A DNA stretch of 12,845 nucleotides from an uncultured Chitinophagaceae bacterium. Its GTDB lineage: Bacteria; Bacteroidota; Bacteroidia; Chitinophagales; Chitinophagaceae. Below, one piece after another: positions 6,610 through 12,845 of the stretch; the first letter of the stretch is position 1; every line of letters begins with the position of its first letter. Below the pieces are notes generated by a model that saw only the letters and a list, made by a program, of their open reading frames with translations, was not told where the DNA came from and made no database searches. A program made the translations under genes and the position numbers. The stretch covers positions 1-12,845 of the forward strand of contig CALCNY010000106.1 in the NCBI GenBank assembly GCA_937897585.1. The letters run 5' to 3'.

Positions 6610-7608
6610 TTAATTGGTTTCGTAAGCCCATTTCACCCAAGTGGCACCCCATGTAAAACCGCCTCCAAAAGCAGCAAGGATAATATTGTCGCCTTTATGA
6701 AGTTGCTTTTCCCACTCCCATAAACAAAGTGGAATGGTAGCAGCTGTTGTGTTGCCATACTTATGAATATTGATCATCACTTTTTCTTTGGGTAGTCCCA
6801 TTCTGTTTGCAGTAGCATCAATGATTCTTAGGTTGGCTTGGTGAGGAACCAGCCAAGCGATATCATCACCAGTAAGACCGTTTCTTTGCAAAAGTTCATA
6901 GCTGACATCTGCCATGCCTTTTACTGCAAATTTGAATACGGTCTGACCTTCCTGATAGATATAATGTTCTTTATTAGTAACGGTTTCAATTGTAGATGGT
7001 TTCCACGAACCACCGGCTTTCATATGAAGGAAATTACGTCCACTGCCATCGCTTTTAAGTATGCTGTCTTTTATGCAATTTTCGTCTTTTGCAGGTTCAA
7101 GTAATACGGCACCAGCACCATCTCCAAAAATAACACAGGTTGTTCTATCGGTATAATCAAGAATTGAACTCATTTTATCCACGCCAAGAACAATCACTTT
7201 TTTATATCTTCCGCTTTCAATCATGGTTGTTCCTAATGTAAGCGAATATAAAAATCCAGAACAAGCCGCACTTACATCAAAGCCAAAAGCATTTTTTAAA
7301 CCACATTTATCTCCAACGATATTAGCTGTAGCAGGGAAAAACATATCTGGGGTAACAGTAGCACAAATAATACAGTCTATTTCTTCAGGTTGAATGCCTC
7401 GTTTTTTTAACAATTCATTCACGGCTTCCTTGCCCATATCACTACTCGCTAGGCCTTCTCCTTTCAAAATTCTTCTTTCATCAATTCCTGTTCTCGTTTT
7501 TATCCATTCATCAGTAGTATCCACCATGGTTTCTAGAATTTTGTTGGTAAGGCGAAATTCTGGAACAAAAGCACCAACAGCGGTGATAGCAGCATTAATT
7601 TTCTCCAT
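6610..7608 (-). CDS. fabH: Beta-ketoacyl-ACP synthase III (FabH)
   Basis: The enzyme condenses an acyl-CoA primer with malonyl-ACP to start fatty-acid elongation in the cytosol. The 332 residues are full family length with the thiolase fold. The catalytic triad is complete: C116 in VSAACSGF, H256 in VPHQANLR and N286 in HKYGNTTAA. The characteristic DEWIKTRTGI (33-42), GDGAGAVLL (162-170) and C-terminal GGGFTWG (315-321) are also present. Many Bacteroidota use branched or acetyl primers; which one this enzyme prefers is not visible here. The start at 7608 gives the normal N-terminus (ITAVGAFVPE), so no extension is needed. It is divergent from ruvA across 119 bases and is followed by the protease gene. 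No plsX, acpP or other fab gene lies in the window, so it is outside a classical fatty-acid cluster here. It may be one of several FabH paralogues. Confidence 0.95.
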   Translation of the reverse strand: MEKINAAITAVGAFVPEFRLTNKILETMVDTTDEWIKTRTGIDERRILKGEGLASSDMGKEAVNELLKKRGIQPEEIDCIICATVTPDMFFPATANIVGDKCGLKNAFGFDVSAACSGFLYSLTLGTTMIESGRYKKVIVLGVDKMSSILDYTDRTTCVIFGDGAGAVLLEPAKDENCIKDSILKSDGSGRNFLHMKAGGSWKPSTIETVTNKEHYIYQEGQTVFKFAVKGMADVSYELLQRNGLTGDDIAWLVPHQANLRIIDATANRMGLPKEKVMINIHKYGNTTAATIPLCLWEWEKQLHKGDNIILAAFGGGFTWGATWVKWAYETN

Positions 7609-7727
7609 TTATTATTTCTTTTTGGGATTTAGTTTAGGTGTAAAAATAATGCAAAAAAACTTCATTAACTTTTTAATATGCTGGCTGACAAATTATTCTT
7701 ATTTTCGCTACTAACTGAATAAGCACT
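7609..7727. promoter_or_regulatory. Divergent promoter region between fabH and ruvA
   Basis: Both flanking genes start outward from these 119 bases, so both need promoters here. Toward ruvA, TATTTTCG at 7700-7707 fits the Bacteroidota -7 box TAnnTTTG except at one fixed position. TATG at 7677-7680 fits the -33 TTTG at three of four positions, with a 19-base spacer. The ruvA ATG lies 20 bases after that -7 box. Toward fabH I see no convincing pair. Confidence 0.4.
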
Positions 7728-8315
7728 ATGTACGCATACCTGCAGGGAAAATTTACACATAAAACTCCCGCCCAGATTTATATCGATGTCAACGGGATTG
7801 GATTTGAAGTAAATGTGAGTTTGAATACTTATTCAGCCATTCAGAAATTACATGAAGGCAAATTGTTTACTTATCTTCAAGTAAAAGAAGACGGACACAC
7901 TTTGTATGGTTTTTTTGAAAAGGAAGAAAAAGATATTTTTCTTTTGTTGATTAGTGTTTCCGGGGTAGGAGCTTCTACTGCAAGGATGATGCTGTCGTCT
8001 GTTAGGCCTGATGAAATTGCGACAGCCATCATTCAAGGGAATGTAAAATTGCTGGAAAGTGTTAAAGGTATCGGCAAGAAAACCGCAGAAAGATTGGTGT
8101 TGGAGTTGAAAGATAAAGTGGGTAAACAAGCCATAGGCACTTCAGGTACTAGTTTTGCCATAGCTAACAGTATTGAGCAAGATGCGCTGATTGCACTCAC
8201 TTCATTAGGTATTGCAAAAGCCCAGGCCGAACAAGCCATTCAAAAAATCATGCGGAATGAACCCGCTGTTAATAATTTAGAAGAACTTATAAAAAAATCA
8301 CTTAAAGCCATTTGA
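7728..8315 (+). CDS. ruvA: Holliday junction branch migration complex subunit RuvA
   Basis: RuvA binds four-way DNA junctions as a tetramer and loads the RuvB motor for branch migration in recombinational repair. The 195 residues match the family length. The N-terminal OB-fold domain (about 1-63) includes GIGFEVNVS and the GHTLYGFFEKEE segment. Two helix-hairpin-helix motifs follow, LISVSGVGASTARMMLS (74-90) and LESVKGIGKKTAERLVLELK (109-128). A flexible linker then leads to the small RuvB-binding domain III (about 148-195). The start gives the typical MYAYLQGK opening. The gene is 32 bases upstream of sprA with no terminator between them, so cotranscription is likely. From my knowledge of Bacteroidota genomes, ruvA next to sprA recurs in other lineages, but I cannot verify that here. 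Confidence 0.96.
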   Translation: MYAYLQGKFTHKTPAQIYIDVNGIGFEVNVSLNTYSAIQKLHEGKLFTYLQVKEDGHTLYGFFEKEEKDIFLLLISVSGVGASTARMMLSSVRPDEIATAIIQGNVKLLESVKGIGKKTAERLVLELKDKVGKQAIGTSGTSFAIANSIEQDALIALTSLGIAKAQAEQAIQKIMRNEPAVNNLEELIKKSLKAI

Positions 8316-8347
8316 TAAAAACTCTACCTCAATAATTAGTCCGCTTA

Positions 8348-11300
8348 ATGTTTTTGAAAAGAAAATTTATCCTTACGCTAATCAGATTAGTTGTATTCGT
8401 GGCTTTGTTATGTTCTTTTTGCAATGAAACTTTTGCATCAAATCTTCATTTCATTCATCCCGACACTACAGTAAATCCAGGATTGCCTTATCCTATATCA
8501 GACAGAAGAGGAGATGGTTTTTCAATGGGTAGTTACAATACTTTTAATGCATTTCAACCTACAAATCTTACAGATTCAATCGTTTTTGATTACGATACCA
8601 AAAGATATATTGTTTACGAAAAAATTGGCGACAGGTTTTACAGAACGCCTGTTAGCTATGATTTTAATGAATATTGGGCCATAAAAAACAGACAAGCAGA
8701 AATTGAATATTTTCAAAAGCGAGGTAACACGGTAAACATCTTAAACCGTGGTAAATTCCTGAAACCTAAATTATCACTTACTGATAATTTATTCAATCGA
8801 TTATTTGGAACCGGGAAAATTGATATCACGCCTCAGGGCAATGTCGACATTACAACAGGTTATCAAGGCCAACGCATCGACAATCCAACACTTCCTGAAA
8901 GAGCCAGAAAAAATGGCGGCTTGGATTTTCAAATGAATACCCAATTGAATGTAAATGCCAGTATTGGAGACAAACTGAAATTTCCAATCAATTACAACAC
9001 ACTAGCCAATTTTGATTTAGATAACCAACTTAAATTGGATTATTCGGGCAAGGACGATGAAATTTTAAAAAGATTTGAAGCCGGTACAGTAAACTTTCCT
9101 TCAAAAGGAACTTTGATTCCTGGAGCACAACAATTGTTTGGATTGAAAACACAATTACAATTCGGCAAATTATACATCAGCGGCGTTTTGGCAAATCAAA
9201 AATCACAACGACAAAGTGTAAACTTGCAAGGCGGAACTTCAGCTACGCCTTTTGAAATCAAAGCCGATGAGTATGAAGAAAACAGACACTTTCTGATTGG
9301 TCAATATTTCAAAGATAATTACAACAAAGTATTGTCTAAACTTCCTGCTATCACTGCACCAGTGCAAATACTTCGTATGGAAGTATGGGTGACCAATAAA
9401 AATGGAACAACCACAGAAACAAGAGATATAGTTGGTCTTGCAGATTTGGGAGAAGTAAATCCTTATTTACAAGCACCAACAATTAATGTGCTGACTAGTT
9501 TGCCGGTTCCATTCAATGCCAGCAACGATTTGTTGTCTAATATTTTGGGCAGACCAGACGCCAGAAATTCTGCACTCATTTTTAATAACCTTCAAAACCT
9601 CGGACTTAGACCTGTTCAGGATTTTGAGAAAACATTTGCAAGAAAATTAGATTCTACTCAATATACTTTCAATCGTCAAGTAGGGATGCTTTCTTTAAGT
9701 CAACCGCTTCAGACTGATGAGGTATTAGGCGTTGCTTATCAATATTCATATAATGGAAGAATTTATCAGGTAGGTGAATTCTCTCAGGATGTTCCACCAG
9801 ACAGTACATCAGCTTCACAAAAAGTATTGTTTTTGAAATTGTTGAAAGCCACTTCACAAAGACCTGCATTGCCTATATGGAAATTGATGATGAAGAATGT
9901 GTACACCATTGGTTATGGTACTTTGTCAAACACAGATTTCAAATTGAACGTGCTTTATCAAGAGCCAGGTTTGGGTGCGAAACGTTATGTTCCTTATGGC
10001 GATAAAAATCAAGGCTCACCAATCATTTCATTAATCAACCTCGATCGTTTGAATAGCCAGCTTGATCCTCAGCCTGATGGTGTGTTTGATTATGTAGAAA
10101 ATTATACGGTGGTGTCGCAATACAGTCGAGTCATCTTTCCTGTGTTAGAGCCTTTCGGAAGAGATTTAGCCTCTCAAATTTATAATGTTATTCCATCAAC
10201 GGTTACGGATACACTATACTACGCTTTGTATGATTCGATTAAAGCAGTTGCTCAACAATATCCAAATTTGAATCGTTTCTTATTGAAAGGAACAGCCAAA
10301 ACGTCCGGGTCTTCTGAAATCAGTATTGGTTACAATATTCCAAAAGGATCGGTAACTGTTAGTGCAGGCGGCAGAACCTTACAGGAAGGAATAGACTATG
10401 ACATTAACTACGATTTAGGGACAATCAAAATGACCAATCAGGCGATACTCAATGCAGGTTTGCCGGTACAGGTTAATTTTGAAAACAATGCCACGTTTGG
10501 TTTGCAACAACGCAATTACATGGGGTTGAGATTTGATTACCTATCAAAAAATACTGCTAAAGAACAATTATCATTTGGAGGAACCATTGTAAGATTAGGA
10601 GAGCGACCTTTCTTTACAAAAGTAAATTACAACGAAGAGCCTATTAGAAATACTATGTATGGCATTGATGTGAATTATAAAAAAGATGTGCCTAGAGTAA
10701 CTAAAATTCTCGACAAGCTGCCATTCTATAGTACCACAGCTCCTTCTTCATTAAATGCTTATGCTGAAGCCGCTTATTTACAACCCGGTCATGCGCCACA
10801 AATTGGAAGAGGTAATAATGGTTTGGTTTACATTGATGATTTCGAAGGCAGTAAATCAGGAATCGATTTGAGATTTCCTCTTATAAGCTGGATCATGTCT
10901 TCAACTCCAGCTCACGCAACAGATAGATTAGGTAATGAACTTTTCCCTGAAGCACTAGCAAATAATAGTCTTGATTATGGCAAAAGCAGATCAAAAATTT
11001 CATGGTATCAAATCGAACAAACATTACAACAAATAGATGCTCCTAATAATCCAATCAGCGATCGTAATGAATTAAGTGATCCAAGGGTAAGGCAAATTTA
11101 TCAAAAGGAAATTTTCCCTCAACGTACAACCGGTTTTGGAGAAAGCCAATTGGTTACTTTTGATATGGCTTACTATCCAAAAAACAAAGGTCCCTACAAT
11201 TTCGAAACTGATCCTTCAAAAATCAATGCCGATGGAACTTTCGTTGATCCCAAAACGAAATTTGGTGGCTTGATGAGAAGTATCGATCAATCGGATTTTG

Positions 11301-12845
11301 AAACCAGCAATATTGAATTTATTGAATTCTGGATGCAGGATCCTTTCATACTTCCGCAATATTCAAATTCTACAGGCGGTAAATTGTATTTTAATCTTGG
11401 TAACATTTCAGAGGATGTGTTGAAAGATGGAAGAAGATTTTATGAAAATGGATTGAATACACCTAACGCACCTTCACCTGTTGACAATACCGTTTGGGGT
11501 AGAGTGCCACGCAATCCTATACAAGTAACCAATGCTTTCAGTAACATTCCTGAAGATCGTTTATATCAGGATATAGGTTTTGATGGTATGAATGACACCG
11601 CTGAAGTAAGTTTTCATGCAGCATATCTTACTCAATTGGCAAATAATTTCGGTACCAATTCAAAAGCTTATCAAGACGCATTGAATGATCCTTCAAGTGA
11701 TGATTATAAAAATTATCGTGATGCAGGATTCTCTGGTTCTGATGGTATTTTAAAAAGATACAAAAATTATAATGGTCCTGAAGGGAACTCGCCAATTTCT
11801 AATGGAAGTCAATTTTCATCAGCAGCAACATTGTATCCTGATGCTGAAGATTTAAATAGAGATAATACATTAAACGAAACAGAAGAGTATTTCCAATATA
11901 TCGTGGATCTTAAACCTAAGGATGCTACTGAAATGTTGATTGGTAACAACTTTATTGTTGATAAAAAAGAAGTGCCTGTTAACCTAGTTAATGGAGCGGT
12001 AAGAAATGAAACCTGGTATCAGTTTAGAATTCCTATTGGTGCTTACGATAGAAAGATTGGTAACATTCCAGATTTTAAATCTATCCGATTCATGAGAATG
12101 TTTATGACCGGATTTTCTCAGGATATAACGTTACGTTTTGGAACTTTAGAATTGGTTCGAGGCGAATGGAGACGCTATGTAAATTCATTAGATCCAAGTG
12201 ACACTAACCCTGATGATGATGACACAGGTTTTGACGTTTTGACGGTAAATATTCAAGAAAATTCTAACCGAACTCCAATTAAATATATGTCGCCTCCAGG
12301 TGTAGTTAGAGAACAAATGTATAGCAACAATACCGTTATAAATCAAAACGAACAAGCTTTGTCTTTACGTGTTACTAAATCAGGATTACAACCAGGGGAT
12401 TCTAGAGCCGTTTTTAAAAATGTAAGTGTTGACATGCGTCAATATAACAAACTTAAAATGTTTTTACATGCAGAATCATTTGAAGCCGATGAAACATCTA
12501 CTGGTTTGAACGATAATGAAATGACAGGTTTTATTCGTTTTGGAAATGACTTTACTCAAAATTATTATCAAATTGAACGACCTCTTAAAAAAACGCTATA
12601 TTCAGATTCTTCCACTTCAGAAAAAATTTGGCCAGAAGAAAATAATATTGAATTTGCCACTGCTTTGCTTACAAAAATAAAAATCATGGCTTTGCAAGAT
12701 CATGACCCAACTCATTTTTCAGCAGATGGTGTTTATACTTTAACAGATCATGATTTAGACGAATCAATTCCGCTAACGCCTAATAGCATGCGATTTAGCG
12801 TAAAAGGAAATCCTAATTTCGGAATGGTTAGAACTTTAATGGTAG
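8348..12845 (+). CDS. sprA: T9SS outer-membrane translocon pore SprA, N-terminal part (runs off the window)
   Basis: SprA is the giant outer-membrane beta-barrel pore of the type IX secretion system, called Sov in Porphyromonas, and is needed for protein secretion and, in gliding species, motility. The frame is open without interruption from the ATG at 8348 to the last base, about 1,499 codons. Family members are about 2,300-2,500 residues, so the C-terminal third lies outside. The first about 30 residues form a signal peptide (MFLKRK followed by a hydrophobic core and a likely cleavage near TFA). Recognisable conserved blocks include a segment from residue 172 containing NPTLPERARKNGG, then LKFPINYNTLANFD, KGTLIPGAQQLFG, KADEYEENRHFLIGQYF, RMEVWVTN and YIDDFEG (828-834). 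NSMRFSVKGNPNFG stands just before the window end. I read the frame through and found no stop or frameshift. A short aspartate run (NPDDDDTG) lies near 12,208-12,231. Confidence 0.96.
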   Translation, partial: MFLKRKFILTLIRLVVFVALLCSFCNETFASNLHFIHPDTTVNPGLPYPISDRRGDGFSMGSYNTFNAFQPTNLTDSIVFDYDTKRYIVYEKIGDRFYRTPVSYDFNEYWAIKNRQAEIEYFQKRGNTVNILNRGKFLKPKLSLTDNLFNRLFGTGKIDITPQGNVDITTGYQGQRIDNPTLPERARKNGGLDFQMNTQLNVNASIGDKLKFPINYNTLANFDLDNQLKLDYSGKDDEILKRFEAGTVNFPSKGTLIPGAQQLFGLKTQLQFGKLYISGVLANQKSQRQSVNLQGGTSATPFEIKADEYEENRHFLIGQYFKDNYNKVLSKLPAITAPVQILRMEVWVTNKNGTTTETRDIVGLADLGEVNPYLQAPTINVLTSLPVPFNASNDLLSNILGRPDARNSALIFNNLQNLGLRPVQDFEKTFARKLDSTQYTFNRQVGMLSLSQPLQTDEVLGVAYQYSYNGRIYQVGEFSQDVPPDSTSASQKVLFLKLLKATSQRPALPIWKLMMKNVYTIGYGTLSNTDFKLNVLYQEPGLGAKRYVPYGDKNQGSPIISLINLDRLNSQLDPQPDGVFDYVENYTVVSQYSRVIFPVLEPFGRDLASQIYNVIPSTVTDTLYYALYDSIKAVAQQYPNLNRFLLKGTAKTSGSSEISIGYNIPKGSVTVSAGGRTLQEGIDYDINYDLGTIKMTNQAILNAGLPVQVNFENNATFGLQQRNYMGLRFDYLSKNTAKEQLSFGGTIVRLGERPFFTKVNYNEEPIRNTMYGIDVNYKKDVPRVTKILDKLPFYSTTAPSSLNAYAEAAYLQPGHAPQIGRGNNGLVYIDDFEGSKSGIDLRFPLISWIMSSTPAHATDRLGNELFPEALANNSLDYGKSRSKISWYQIEQTLQQIDAPNNPISDRNELSDPRVRQIYQKEIFPQRTTGFGESQLVTFDMAYYPKNKGPYNFETDPSKINADGTFVDPKTKFGGLMRSIDQSDFETSNIEFIEFWMQDPFILPQYSNSTGGKLYFNLGNISEDVLKDGRRFYENGLNTPNAPSPVDNTVWGRVPRNPIQVTNAFSNIPEDRLYQDIGFDGMNDTAEVSFHAAYLTQLANNFGTNSKAYQDALNDPSSDDYKNYRDAGFSGSDGILKRYKNYNGPEGNSPISNGSQFSSAATLYPDAEDLNRDNTLNETEEYFQYIVDLKPKDATEMLIGNNFIVDKKEVPVNLVNGAVRNETWYQFRIPIGAYDRKIGNIPDFKSIRFMRMFMTGFSQDITLRFGTLELVRGEWRRYVNSLDPSDTNPDDDDTGFDVLTVNIQENSNRTPIKYMSPPGVVREQMYSNNTVINQNEQALSLRVTKSGLQPGDSRAVFKNVSVDMRQYNKLKMFLHAESFEADETSTGLNDNEMTGFIRFGNDFTQNYYQIERPLKKTLYSDSSTSEKIWPEENNIEFATALLTKIKIMALQDHDPTHFSADGVYTLTDHDLDESIPLTPNSMRFSVKGNPNFGMVRTLMV

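Noticed and set aside
6578..6652. 25-codon upstream extension of the protease frame overlapping fabH
   Set aside because: The inner ATG at 6577 starts a clear signal peptide. The extension would bury it and overlap the fabH C-terminus.
7394..7714. 106-residue plus-strand open frame opposite the start of fabH and across the intergenic region
   Set aside because: It shadows the conserved FabH N-terminus, and the tail over the promoter region shows no family features.
9669..9869. 66-residue minus-strand open frame inside sprA
   Set aside because: The plus-strand SprA frame is continuous through this stretch, so this is a chance antisense frame.
1..12845. Search for CRISPR arrays, tRNA/rRNA genes, toxin-antitoxin pairs, phage genes or a new defence or biosynthetic system
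   Set aside because: No regularly spaced palindromic repeats, tRNA-like folds or accessory gene clusters were seen. Apart from the left-edge anomaly, the genes are ordinary core or T9SS genes.

Overview
The window looks like a chromosomal piece of a Bacteroidota bacterium, probably a Chitinophagales/Chitinophagaceae-type lineage (that rank is an inference). The signs are AT-rich DNA; a short 291-residue primary sigma factor with no region 1.1; almost no Shine-Dalgarno sequences; promoter-like sites of the TTTG/TAnnTTTG type; and two hallmarks of the type IX secretion system (T9SS), namely SprA and a protease ending in a T9SS-type sorting domain.

Layout. Positions 1-59 are slightly GC-richer and do not continue the gene beside them. 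From 60 to 955 on the minus strand lie the N-terminal third of an LptF/LptG-family permease, broken or cut at the window edge, and a START-like (SRPBCC) domain protein. A degenerate ~10-bp tandem repeat separates them. Positions 956-1192 are a divergent intergenic region. The plus strand then carries rpoD (1193-2068, with a terminator), an odhB/sucB-type E2 gene (2210-3412, with a terminator) and an RsmB/NOP-family RNA methyltransferase (3455-4618). The methyltransferase meets the next gene tail to tail with no base between the stop codons. On the minus strand are a secreted S8 protease (4619-6577) and fabH upstream of it (6610-7608), which could be one transcript. A 119-bp divergent promoter region precedes ruvA (7728-8315). 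The large sprA gene starts at 8348 and runs off the right end, so about 1,499 codons are present.

Functionally this is mostly core housekeeping: transcription initiation (RpoD), TCA cycle (E2), rRNA modification (RsmB-like), fatty-acid initiation (FabH), recombination (RuvA) and envelope biogenesis (LptF-like). Two parts belong to the T9SS: SprA is the outer-membrane translocon pore, and the S8 protease is a plausible cargo of that pore.

I found no evidence of a new defence, mobile or biosynthetic system. The items most worth a second look are the abrupt loss of lptF at the left edge, the decanucleotide repeat array, a palindrome overlapping the lptF promoter and start codon, and an intrinsic terminator whose U-tract touches the start codon of the methyltransferase gene.
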